Positions 1-7,230 of a DNA stretch of 55,667 bases are shown here, piece after piece. The stretch's first letter is position 1. Every line of letters starts with the position of its first letter. This DNA is from Planctomycetales bacterium (GTDB lineage Bacteria; 4484-113), in the NCBI GenBank assembly GCA_030606285.1, contig JAUWGS010000013.1:1-55667 (forward strand), given 5' to 3'. The notes beneath the pieces were generated by a model, which was given only the letters and a program-made list of their open reading frames with translations, was not told where the DNA came from and ran no database searches. Both the position numbers and the translations under genes were made by a program.

Positions 1-358
1 AATCGCCCAGATTGCGGTAATGCCATACGAGCCGATTGCCGCCGACGCCGCCGGCATAGCAGTTGAGATCCACGATGAGATTGCCTTCGCCGGAAGGCGC
101 CGCCGCCGCAACCTTCCCCCCGCGCGCCTTCAGCGCATCCGCAAGCGCCGCCGTGAGCCGCTCCATCAGAGCGCCCGTATCGGCTTCACCGGGCTTCCCA
201 GCCTGGGGCGCTAAGGTTTCCGTGCCCGTGCCGAACTGTGGCAGCGTTGGGGGCGTATGGCGCTTCTTCCTGCCGCACGTGGTTAGCGTCAGCGCGACCA
301 GCGCCGCAAGCACCACAAGGGCGACCCGAAGTGTTCCCGACTTCCGAAATAGCCCCAT
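1..358 (-). CDS. Putative lipoprotein, N-terminal part only (runs off the window)
   Basis: Reading the minus strand from an ATG at 358 gives 119 residues that stay open to the window edge. The start is supported by AGGAGTGG just upstream. The N-terminus is a signal peptide: MGLFRKSG, then a hydrophobic run (residues 10-26), then TLTTC, an imperfect lipobox, so export with lipidation at Cys28 is plausible. The mature part begins with a basic, Pro/Thr-rich linker and continues into an amphipathic stretch (ALMERLTAALADALKARGG) and NLIVDLNCYAGGVGG. I do not recognise the family. It is divergent from the hyuA gene at 541, so the 182 bases between them must hold both promoters. Confidence 0.6.
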   Translation of the reverse strand, partial: MGLFRKSGTLRVALVVLAALVALTLTTCGRKKRHTPPTLPQFGTGTETLAPQAGKPGEADTGALMERLTAALADALKARGGKVAAAAPSGEGNLIVDLNCYAGGVGGNRLVWHYRNLGD

Positions 359-428
359 TCTTCCACTCCTGAAAAATCAGTGTTCCCTGGACTCTCACCT
401 AAGTATACCAGCAGATTCTCCGCGCTGC

Positions 429-540
429 AGAAGCGGGGAGGGCAATTCGTGAACTTGTGCGCCGAAGGCGCATAAATGCTCCAGAGGCGCATAAACCCCT
501 ACAGAAGAGTAAGAAATCCCGATGTGCGACAATACGCGGG
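429..540 (+). promoter_or_regulatory. Upstream region of hyuA with a small palindrome and a direct repeat
   Basis: TGCGCC-gaa-GGCGCA forms a perfect 6-bp hairpin at about 458-472. The decamer GGCGCATAAA occurs twice, at 467-476 and 486-495, 19 bases apart. GACAAT at 528-533 lies 7 bases before the hyuA ATG and could be a -10 element; no convincing -35 is seen and there is no Shine-Dalgarno. The repeat could be a regulator site, but this is inference from position and symmetry only. Confidence 0.35.
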
Positions 541-2607
541 ATGGATAAGCGCGCGCTACGCATCGGTGTGGACACGGGCGGGACGTTTACCGATCTGGTG
601 CTCAACCCCGGTGAGGGAATGCCGCTTATTGCCCACAAGCTGCTCTCGACGCCCGACGATCCCGCGCGCGCGGTGCTGCAGGGATTAAACGCTATCCTGC
701 AAAAGATAGGCGAAGCCGGCGGCGATGATTTCACCGTGGTGCACGGCTCGACCGTGGCGACCAATGCGCTGCTCGAAGGCAAGGGCGCGCGCGCCGCGTT
801 CGTCACGACGAAGGGATTCGAGGACACGCTGCTAATCGGGCGGCAGAACCGGCTTGAGCTTTACGCGCTGGAGCCCGTGAGGCCTGAACCGCCGATTGCG
901 CGTGAAGCCGCGCTGGGCGTGGATGAACGGGTGCTGCACGACGGCAGCGTGCTGAAGCCGCTACAGCAGGACGACATTGAGGGCATCACCCGGCGCGTCC
1001 GTGAGCTGGGCGTGGATTCGGTTGCGATAAGCTTTTTGCACAGCTACGCCAACGGCGAGCACGAGCGGATGCTGGCACGGGCTTTGAAAGATGCGCTGCC
1101 GGAATTGCATCTCACCGTCTCGCACGAGCTGTTGCCGGAATTTAGGGAATACGAGCGCGCCGCCACGTGCGTCATAAACGCGGTTGTCGCGCCGCCGATG
1201 GTGGGCTACCTGAAGCGGCTGGACAGCGGAATCGGCGGCGGGCGGCTGCGAATTATGGCGTCAGCGGGCGGGAGTCTGCCCGTGGACGTTGTGAACCGCG
1301 CACCCGTCAGCACCATCCTCTCGGGGCCGGCGGGGGGGGTGGTTGGAGCGCTGGCGGTGTCGCAGGCGGCGGGCGCAGACCGCATCATCACGTTCGATAT
1401 GGGCGGCACGAGCACCGACGTATCGCTCTGCGACGGTGACATATCGCGCACCACCGAAAGCGAAATCGGCGGGCTGCCATTGCGCCTGCCGATGATTGAC
1501 ATACACACAGTCGGCGCGGGCGGCGGGTCGGTGGCGTGGCTCGACGAAGGCGGAGCGCTGCGCGTGGGGCCGCAGTCAATGGGGGCCGACCCCGGCCCGG
1601 CCTGCTACGGCCGCCAGAACGAGCCTTTCAGCGCCACGGTAACCGACGCCCACCTCGTGCTGGGGCACCTTTCGGCGAAACATGCGCTGGGCAATGACCT
1701 GACGCTGGATGCGGACGCAGCGCGCTCCGCGGTGCAGCGCACAGCCGATGCAACCGGTCTCACGCTGGAGGAGACGGCCCTGGGCATTCTCCGCGTAGCC
1801 GAGGCCACGATGGCGCGGGCCATCCGGCGCATTTCCGTCGAGCGGGGTTATGACCCCAGAGATTTTTCGCTGGTTTCTTTCGGTGGCGCGGGCGGACTGC
1901 ACGCCGCGCGCCTGGCCGAACACCTGGGTATAGCGACGGTTCTGGTGCCGCGCGAACCGGGCCTGCTGTCCGCCGTCGGGATGTTGCGTGCCGCGCCGCT
2001 GCACACGTTCTCCCAGGGCGTGATGCTGCGCGTGCCGCCGGAAGAAGCCAGGAAAGGAGCGCTGCTAAGGCATTACGCGATACGGCAGACACTGGATGAA
2101 CTACAGGCAAAGGCGGATGACGCGTTGCGAAGTGAAGGCATCCCGGAAGACGAGCGCGTGTACTCGCGCAGCCTCGACGTGCGCTACGCCGGGCAGTCCT
2201 ACGAACTCACCATTCCCTTAGATGATGGCGATCCGGCCAAGGCGTTCGCGATGCGGCATCAGCGGCTGTACGGATACACCGCGCCGGAGAAGCCGCTGGA
2301 GATAGTGACCGTGCGGTTGCAGGCCGGCGGAACCGAGCAGCCGCTGTCGCTTCCGCGCCTGCCCGAACGGCGCGGCGCGATACCGGTTGAGCTCGTGGAA
2401 ACGGCATCCATCTGGGCGGACGGCAAAGAGACGATGTGCGCCCGCCTTCACCGCGACGAGCTGCTCTTCGGCGACAGCCTGGACGGGCCGGTAATCATTG
2501 ACGAGTACTCGGCGACCACGCTCGTTCCGCACGGCTGGTGCTTCGAGGTGAACGCGCTGGGGCAGCTCCTGCTCCGCAAGCCGCAGGATTCGGAGGTCTA
2601 CCCGTGA
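541..2607 (+). CDS. hyuA: Hydantoinase/oxoprolinase subunit A (HyuA family)
   Basis: This 688-residue protein belongs to the ATP-dependent hydantoinase / 5-oxoprolinase / acetone carboxylase beta family. These enzymes work with HyuB to open cyclic amides, using ATP. The ASKHA-type phosphate-binding signature DTGGTFTD is at residues 11-18, HGSTVATNALLEG at about 68-80, and the second nucleotide-binding part (SGPAGGVVGA, then FDMGGTSTD) at about 265-300. The reading frame is open back to 457, but the family begins just before the DTGGTFTD motif, so ATG 541 is chosen. It has no Shine-Dalgarno, only GACAAT 7 bases upstream, suggesting a leaderless transcript. The stop overlaps the hyuB start by four bases (GTGA). 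The exact substrate (N-methylhydantoin, oxoproline or other) cannot be told from sequence. Confidence 0.9.
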   Translation: MDKRALRIGVDTGGTFTDLVLNPGEGMPLIAHKLLSTPDDPARAVLQGLNAILQKIGEAGGDDFTVVHGSTVATNALLEGKGARAAFVTTKGFEDTLLIGRQNRLELYALEPVRPEPPIAREAALGVDERVLHDGSVLKPLQQDDIEGITRRVRELGVDSVAISFLHSYANGEHERMLARALKDALPELHLTVSHELLPEFREYERAATCVINAVVAPPMVGYLKRLDSGIGGGRLRIMASAGGSLPVDVVNRAPVSTILSGPAGGVVGALAVSQAAGADRIITFDMGGTSTDVSLCDGDISRTTESEIGGLPLRLPMIDIHTVGAGGGSVAWLDEGGALRVGPQSMGADPGPACYGRQNEPFSATVTDAHLVLGHLSAKHALGNDLTLDADAARSAVQRTADATGLTLEETALGILRVAEATMARAIRRISVERGYDPRDFSLVSFGGAGGLHAARLAEHLGIATVLVPREPGLLSAVGMLRAAPLHTFSQGVMLRVPPEEARKGALLRHYAIRQTLDELQAKADDALRSEGIPEDERVYSRSLDVRYAGQSYELTIPLDDGDPAKAFAMRHQRLYGYTAPEKPLEIVTVRLQAGGTEQPLSLPRLPERRGAIPVELVETASIWADGKETMCARLHRDELLFGDSLDGPVIIDEYSATTLVPHGWCFEVNALGQLLLRKPQDSEVYP

Positions 2608-4196
2608 CGAAGCAAGTGCACCCGCCGTGCGACGCCGTCGAGCTGGAGATATTCAAGCACCTGTTCGCTGCGGTCGCCGAAGAAATGGGCGCGAGGCTGA
2701 TGCGCTCGGCGTACTCTCCCAACATCAAAGAGCGCCGCGATTTCTCCTGCGCGCTCTTCGACGCCGACGGAAAGATGCTGGCGCAGGCGGAACACATACC
2801 GGTGCATCTCGGCTCGGCGCCGGCGTCCGTGCAGGCGGTGCTCGAAGCGTTTACGCCTGCGTCAATGCAGCCAAATGACCGCTTCATCCTCAACGACCCT
2901 TTTGCGGGCGGAACGCATCTTCCCGACATAACCGTGCTAGCGCCGTGCGTGCTGCCGGGCGAGGCGGCGCCGCGATTCTTCGTCGCCAACCGGGCGCACC
3001 ACGCGGACATTGGCGGCAGCACTCCCGGCTCGATGCCCATCAGCACCTCGATTGACGAAGAAGGACTGCGCATCCCGCCAACGAAGCTCAACAAAGACAC
3101 TGTTAACTGGGTATGCGCGCATTCGCGCACGCCCGAGGAGCGCCGGGGCGATTTGCAGGCGCAGCTCGCCGCGCTGCAGGTGGGAGTGCTTCGGCTTCAC
3201 GAGCTGTGCCGACGTTACGGCGCGGAACTGGTGAGCCGGCGCGGGAATGAGCTGACGGACTACACCGAACAGATAATCCGCAAGACTGTGTCGGCGATAC
3301 CGGATGGCGCGTACAGCTTCGAAGACTTGCTGGACGACGACGGGCACGGCACGACGGACATCGCGATTCGCTGCAAGCTCACGATATCAGGCGACTCAGC
3401 GGTCGTTGACTTCACAGCGTCCGACGATCAGGTGCGCGGGCCGGTGAACGCGGTCAGCGCGATAACGTCGTCGGCGGTGAACTACGTGTTCCGCTGTCTT
3501 GCGCCAGCGGACATTCCCAGCAACGCGGGCATCATGCGCCCGGTTACAGTCATCACCCGGCCCGGAAGCGTGCTGGATGCGCTGCCACCGGCGGCGGTTG
3601 CGGGCGGCAACGTGGAAACGAGCCAGCGTATTGTGGACGTGCTGCTGGGAGCGCTAGCGCAGGCGTTGCCGGACAGGATTCCAGCGGCTTCCAGCGGCAC
3701 GATGAACAACTTAAGCATTGGCGGCATCGACCCGCGCCACGATGCGGCTTATGCTTACTACGAAACCATCGGCGGAGGAGCGGGAGCAGGGCCCGCGCAT
3801 GACGGGGCTTCAGGCTTGCACACGCATATGACGAACACGCGCAACACTCCGGTCGAAGCCCTAGAGCACGCCTACCCCATTCGCATCGAAGCCTATTCCA
3901 TCAGGCAGGGCTCAGGCGGTGTGGGGAAGCAGCGCGGCGGTGATGGCATAATACGCCGGTTCGCTTTCAGCGAGAAGGCTGAAGTGACGCTGCTGGCTGA
4001 CCGGCGGCGCCATTCTCCCTACGGGCTTCAGGGCGGCGAGCCGGGCATATCGGGTGCTGACATACTCATCAGTTCTGATGGAACGGTGAAACCTCTGCCC
4101 GCCAAGTGCACCATCCGCGTCGAGCCGGGCCAGAAGCTGGAGATCGCCACTCCCGGCGGCGGCGGCTGGGGTGATGCGGAATCCGAGCCTAGTTGA
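2604..4196 (+). CDS. hyuB: Hydantoinase/oxoprolinase subunit B (HyuB family)
   Basis: This 530-residue protein is the usual partner of HyuA; the two together form the ATP-dependent amidohydrolase. Family features seen include the N-terminal block AVAEEMGARLMRSAYSPNIKERRDFSCALFD, the LNDPFAGGTHLPDIT motif (about residues 94-108), NRAHHADIGGSTPGSMP, and the glycine-rich C-terminal end TPGGGGWGD. The GTG at 2604 is chosen because it sits in a GTGA overlap with the hyuA stop, has GGAGG upstream, and places the family's first conserved block near residue 25; the longer in-frame ATG at 2538 would overlap hyuA by 70 bases. Translational coupling with hyuA is likely. The length is normal for the family. 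Confidence 0.9.
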   Translation: MTKQVHPPCDAVELEIFKHLFAAVAEEMGARLMRSAYSPNIKERRDFSCALFDADGKMLAQAEHIPVHLGSAPASVQAVLEAFTPASMQPNDRFILNDPFAGGTHLPDITVLAPCVLPGEAAPRFFVANRAHHADIGGSTPGSMPISTSIDEEGLRIPPTKLNKDTVNWVCAHSRTPEERRGDLQAQLAALQVGVLRLHELCRRYGAELVSRRGNELTDYTEQIIRKTVSAIPDGAYSFEDLLDDDGHGTTDIAIRCKLTISGDSAVVDFTASDDQVRGPVNAVSAITSSAVNYVFRCLAPADIPSNAGIMRPVTVITRPGSVLDALPPAAVAGGNVETSQRIVDVLLGALAQALPDRIPAASSGTMNNLSIGGIDPRHDAAYAYYETIGGGAGAGPAHDGASGLHTHMTNTRNTPVEALEHAYPIRIEAYSIRQGSGGVGKQRGGDGIIRRFAFSEKAEVTLLADRRRHSPYGLQGGEPGISGADILISSDGTVKPLPAKCTIRVEPGQKLEIATPGGGGWGDAESEPS

Positions 4197-4268
4197 GCGC
4201 CCGGCGAACTCTTGGGGTAGGTGCCGTCGATCTGGAGAAGAGGATGTTCACGCGGCTTGCTCCGGGGC

Positions 4269-4298
4269 TTGTTTGCTACTGAGAACGTTAAGTATAAT
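4269..4298 (+). promoter_or_regulatory. Promoter of the GIY-YIG gene (TTGTTT-18-TATAAT)
   Basis: TTGTTT at 4269-4274 and a perfect TATAAT at 4293-4298 are separated by 18 bases, in a locally AT-rich stretch unlike its surroundings. Transcription from it would start near 4305, upstream of the proposed GTG start at 4356. Confidence 0.55.
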
Positions 4299-4355
4299 TA
4301 ATATAGCGAGCTTGCAGTGTGCGAGCTTGACTATCGAGTAAAGGACGTGATTTTC

Positions 4356-4670
4356 GTGGCAAACGGTAGGGATCATACGATGACAGGGAAGTCCGGGTTG
4401 CGGTACGGCGGTACGCTGAATCGCCTTAGTGCGAATTTCAACGATGTAGCATGTGTGTACGTTATTCTCACTAGTGAGCACAAAACGGTGTATGTGGGTG
4501 AGACGGGAGAATTGGCGACGCGGCTCCAGAATCATCACAAGAGAAGCTGTTGGAGTGAGAAGGGGGCGTCGTACGTGTTTGTACATCTTCAGCCACTGTC
4601 AACCGAGGCCAACAGGCAGCAAGTCGAGGCTGACATTCTCGCTAACTACCATTTCCCCTGCAACGACTAG
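4356..4670 (+). CDS. Small GIY-YIG-type nuclease-domain protein
   Basis: The 104-residue product is almost entirely one GIY-YIG-like domain. ACVYVILTS stands for the GIY strand, VYVGETG for YIG, the following Arg (ELATRLQNHH) for the catalytic Arg, and QQVEADILANY supplies the late conserved Glu. Such domains cut DNA in homing endonucleases, UvrC and some mobile-element or housekeeping proteins; the partner or target of this one is unknown. GTG 4356 is chosen because AAGGA lies 10 bases upstream. Other in-frame starts are GTG 4317 and ATG 4380. It stands alone with its own promoter. Confidence 0.6.
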   Translation: MANGRDHTMTGKSGLRYGGTLNRLSANFNDVACVYVILTSEHKTVYVGETGELATRLQNHHKRSCWSEKGASYVFVHLQPLSTEANRQQVEADILANYHFPCND

Positions 4671-4740
4671 GGCGTTCACGTCCTGGCCTCCGAAAACAGC
4701 GGCCTTCCTTCGCGCAGGTTTCGCTACCGCGCCATCTCGG

Positions 4741-4769
4741 TAGACTGTGGGCGGTGGAGACTGTAGAAT
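4741..4769 (+). promoter_or_regulatory. Promoter for the 4776 gene (TAGACT-17-TAGAAT), likely leaderless
   Basis: TAGACT (4741-4746) and TAGAAT (4764-4769) are 17 bases apart. The -10 ends only six bases before the ATG at 4776 and there is no Shine-Dalgarno, so the mRNA probably begins at or next to the start codon. Confidence 0.5.
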
Positions 4770-4775
4770 CTTGGC

Positions 4776-5351
4776 ATGTTTGGCTTTTGTCTTGAGCAAC
4801 TCGTCTTTCTGTTGGCCGCGTTGAATGTTCTTCTTGTATTCATGATGGTTGTCGCCATGTTCCAGGGCAATCTGATCTCGCGGCGCACGTTCGAAAGCGC
4901 GGAGAAGTGGACAAGGGCATCGTTGATGGCAGTTTTCCTCCAAGAGCGCGGTGAAGCTCGGAAGCTGGCTCGGCGTGCGTCGCTCGGCGTGAATCTGCTG
5001 TGGATGGGATTTGGCGATCCCCGCGAGGTATTCAAGGTGTGGCAGGAGTTCGCGTGCGACGACCACGTAAGGCACGTAGCGGGTGAGAGATTCGAGGGCT
5101 TGTATAAGACGGCGTGGCCTTTCTTCAGTGAGGCTCTCCAGCAACGGTACACGGGTGTGGCGACAGAAGAGCATGGGCGGCTAAAGAAGCGTGGTATCGA
5201 GCTGAGAAACGGGATAAGAGACGTGATCGTGAATAGTCTCACGTTTGAGGAAGGGCAGTTTGAGGATTGGCTGGAGAATCGCCCTTCGGGGCGAGAGGCG
5301 GATATCGCCGAGGCTGAGAAGAAGTTCGAGGATTCATTGCCGACCGGATAG
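4776..5351 (+). CDS. Membrane-anchored protein of unknown function
   Basis: The 191-residue product has one strongly hydrophobic N-terminal segment (about residues 6-30, LEQLVFLLAALNVLLVFMMVVAM), then a soluble, mostly helical charged domain (about 40-191) rich in Arg and Glu. A single-pass inner-membrane protein with a cytoplasmic helical domain is the likeliest layout; cleavage as a signal peptide is less likely because no clear cleavage site follows. I recognise no family. The reading frame is also open on the opposite strand (4724-5356), but the strong -10 six bases before this ATG and the clean transmembrane segment favour the plus strand. Confidence 0.5.
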   Translation: MFGFCLEQLVFLLAALNVLLVFMMVVAMFQGNLISRRTFESAEKWTRASLMAVFLQERGEARKLARRASLGVNLLWMGFGDPREVFKVWQEFACDDHVRHVAGERFEGLYKTAWPFFSEALQQRYTGVATEEHGRLKKRGIELRNGIRDVIVNSLTFEEGQFEDWLENRPSGREADIAEAEKKFEDSLPTG

Positions 5352-5409
5352 TTCATTGCTCGGACTCCCCAAACAGCGGTGTTCCTTCACGGTCGATTCG
5401 CTGGCGGGC

Positions 5410-5868
5410 CTACGGCGCGGAGAAGAGGGCGCGCCCCTGTGCATCATAAAGGCGAAGACCCGGTGTGCCGTCAGCGAGCATGGCGAGCACGGCGCGTGGT
5501 TTGCCCTGAGCGTCATAGAGGTCAAGAGCCGGTGTGCCGTCAGCAACCAGGCCGAGCCCGGCGCGCGGCTTGCCCTGAGCGTCATAGAGACTAAGACCCG
5601 TGCCGTCAGGGGACACGTCTAGCGCGGCGCGTTGCTTGCCCTGAACGTCATAGAGACGAAGACCCACTGAGCCGTCAGGGAGCACGGCGAGAAAGGCGCG
5701 TGTTGTGCTCTGGTCGTCATAAAGGCGAAGACCCGCTGAGCCGTCAGGGAGCATAGCGAGCGCGGCGCGCATATTATCCTTATCATCCACGAGCACGAAT
5801 TTCTTCGCACGGACTTCATCGAGAATACCGCCTTGCGGATCAGCCGACTGAGAGGATTTGATAGTCAT
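5410..5868 (-). CDS. LFSAP-type 23-residue repeat protein A (cytoplasmic form)
   Basis: The 152-residue protein starts at ATG 5868 with AGGAGG seven bases upstream. It has no signal peptide: after about 17 polar residues comes the cap DEVRAKKFVLVDD, then five copies of a 23-residue unit of the form DAQGKPRAVLAMLADGTPGLRLY (one copy is 22 residues), and the closing DAQGRALFSAP. Each unit alternates two short hydrophobic strands with two turn motifs (PDGS/ADGT and DxQG), so a stack of beta-hairpins is the likely fold. The same cap, repeat and LFSAP end recur in the proteins at 5958-6551 and 10912-11541. It lies just downstream of the 6551 gene on the same strand. Function is unknown. Confidence 0.7.
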   Translation of the reverse strand: MTIKSSQSADPQGGILDEVRAKKFVLVDDKDNMRAALAMLPDGSAGLRLYDDQSTTRAFLAVLPDGSVGLRLYDVQGKQRAALDVSPDGTGLSLYDAQGKPRAGLGLVADGTPALDLYDAQGKPRAVLAMLADGTPGLRLYDAQGRALFSAP

Positions 5869-5957
5869 GATGCCTCCTTCTAATGACTGTATGCATGCGG
5901 TGAGATGCCGCTTTCACACTCTCACCAGCGTCGAGACGTCGTATGTAAACTGACCTG

Positions 5958-6551
5958 CTACGGCGCGGAGAAGAGGGAACGCCCTTCCGCGTCCATGAGG
6001 CCAAGAACCGGTGTGCCGTCAGGGAGCACGCCGAGCGCGGCGCGTGGCTCGCCCTGAGCGTCCATGAGGCTAAGACCCGGCGTGCCGTCAGCGAGCACGG
6101 CGAGCCCGGCGCGTGGCTCGCCCTGAGCGTCAGAGAGGCCAAGACCCGGCGAGCCGTCAGCGAGCACGGCGAGCACGGCGCATGGTTTGCCCTGAGCGTC
6201 AGAGAGGTCAAGACGCGGTGAGCCGTCAGGGGACACTCCGAGTATGACGCGTACATTCCCCTGAGCGTCATGGAGGCCAAGAGCCGGTGAGCCGTCAGGG
6301 AGCACCGTGAGCATTGCGCGTATCTCGCCCTGAGCGTCAGTGAAGCAAAGATCCGGTGAGCCGTCAGGGTCCACGCCAAACTCGCCGCGTGTGTTGCCGT
6401 CATTGTCTACTAGGCGAAACTCTTTTGCGCTAACCGTCTCAAGGACATCAGGCTGCCCTTCTGCTGGCGGGGAACTCTTGATACACGCGCCGAGCCAGAG
6501 GATTGAAAGCACTAGAAAGACCGCCCAGATTCTCCAGAAAAGCCCCATCAT
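5958..6551 (-). CDS. LFSAP-type 23-residue repeat lipoprotein B
   Basis: The 197-residue protein has a signal peptide with a good lipobox (ILWLGAC, Cys23), a short Pro/Glu linker, the cap ETVSAKEFRLVDN, six 23-residue units such as DAQGEIRAMLTVLPDGSPALGLH, and the ending DAEGRSLFSAP. It should be an envelope lipoprotein made of beta-hairpin repeats. The start ATG 6551 has GGAGG seven bases upstream; a second ATG follows immediately and could also serve. A strong promoter lies at 6588-6616. It is a paralogue of the neighbours A (5410-5868) and C (10912-11541), with 69-bp tandem DNA repeats that make several reading frames appear open. Confidence 0.75.
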   Translation of the reverse strand: MMGLFWRIWAVFLVLSILWLGACIKSSPPAEGQPDVLETVSAKEFRLVDNDGNTRGEFGVDPDGSPDLCFTDAQGEIRAMLTVLPDGSPALGLHDAQGNVRVILGVSPDGSPRLDLSDAQGKPCAVLAVLADGSPGLGLSDAQGEPRAGLAVLADGTPGLSLMDAQGEPRAALGVLPDGTPVLGLMDAEGRSLFSAP

Positions 6552-6587
6552 CGTCTTACCTCCATTCCATAGGTATAAGCTGTGCGG

Positions 6588-6616
6588 AGTATATGAGACG
6601 TCTGCCGAAAGGTCAA
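6588..6616 (-). promoter_or_regulatory. Promoter of the LFSAP lipoprotein B gene (TTGACC-17-TATACT)
   Basis: On the minus strand TTGACC (6616-6611) and TATACT (6593-6588) are exactly 17 bases apart, close to the sigma-70 consensus. The start codon follows after about 36 bases, with a normal Shine-Dalgarno, so this is a leadered transcript. Confidence 0.7.
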
Positions 6617-6737
6617 TCCACTGGAAGTAGTTCTCACGAGTTCGCCGACGTTCGTCGATGGCACTACCACGGTCTGAACAAGCCTGCCCCTAATTCCCGA
6701 AACCCCCATGGAGGCGTGGGGGGTATGTGGTGGGGTA

Positions 6738-6812
6738 TGGTTGCGGGGACAGGATTCGAACCTGTGACCTCCAGGTTATGAGCCTGGCGAGCTACCACCG
6801 CTCCACCCCGCA
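6738..6812 (-). tRNA. Initiator-type tRNA-Met (CAT), with encoded CCA
   Basis: The 75-base cloverleaf reads TGCGGGG acceptor, GAGC/GCTC D stem, anticodon arm CCAGG-CTCATAA-CCTGG, and TTCGAAT T loop, followed by A73 and an encoded CCA. The GAGC/GCTC D stem with A11:T24 is typical of initiators rather than elongator Met tRNAs. It is unusual in having T1:A72 paired instead of a mismatch, A29:T41 as the first of the usual three G:C pairs of the anticodon stem, and G where A14 is nearly universal, with a short D loop. TATACT five bases upstream of the mature 5' end (6823-6818), with TTGATT 16 bases before it, gives a likely promoter. Confidence 0.85.
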
Positions 6813-7230
6813 ACACCAGTATAACACGATGAGTAACCGAATCAAGAGCCGTCCCACCTGTGGAATGCGCGCAGCCTTCCGCCGGGGAAGCCGTGTCGTC
6901 CTTAATGGGTAGGACAGGCTTCAGCCCGTCTCTTAGGCGTAACGAAAGTACTCGGGGGAGGGCGATTCGTGAATCGCCCCTACAAGAAGGAATACGGCGG
7001 GGCACACTTCGGCTTCGCTCAGCGTCTACGACAGGTCCCCGCCCTACAGGGAAGACGCCCAAACGAGTAGGCTGGGCGCGCGAATCTTGAAGCGATACGT
7101 CAGTCGCAGGACACCCAGTCCTGAACAGGCGGGGCGCGGAGACCCCGCCCTACAAATATATGGCACGCCATTGCCTGGCCTATGGAGCAGCCAGATGCCT
7201 CTATCCCGTTACATCAGCTAGAATGTTGAC
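6813..7230. repeat. Gene-free stretch holding a cluster of palindromic repeat modules
   Basis: No credible gene is seen here. At least three modules have inverted arms and often end in CCCTAC: GGGCGATTC-gt-GAATCGCCC (6960-6979), GGCGGGG...CCCCGCC (6996-7043), and GGCGGGG-8 nt-CCCCGCC (7128-7149). A related piece with CAGGCTTCAGCCCGTC lies near 6912. Similar elements occur at 10824-10843 and in degenerate form near 13030-13095 and 430-450. The bshA -10 (TAGAAT, 7219-7224) is at the right end. Confidence 0.6.
7219..7230 (+). promoter_or_regulatory. -10 element directly before bshA, likely leaderless
   Basis: TAGAAT (7219-7224) is followed after six bases by the GTG start at 7231. No Shine-Dalgarno can be seen and the -35 is not convincing. 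Confidence 0.45.

Noticed and set aside
2538-2603. Upstream ATG start for hyuB (2538)
   Set aside because: It would overlap hyuA by 70 bases; GTG 2604 has GGAGG upstream and gives the normal family N-terminus.
4599-5356. Minus-strand frames opposite the membrane protein gene
   Set aside because: They lack promoter and ribosome-binding site, whereas the plus-strand gene has both a promoter and a clear membrane segment.
5840-6403. Second minus-strand frame through the LFSAP-B repeats (Thr/Ala/His-rich)
   Set aside because: The 69-bp tandem repeats keep several frames open; only the frame with signal peptide, lipobox and LFSAP end has a ribosome-binding site and promoter.
5410-6551. CRISPR-like regular repeats
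   Set aside because: The period is 69 bases without unique spacers and the repeats encode protein; no cas gene is present.
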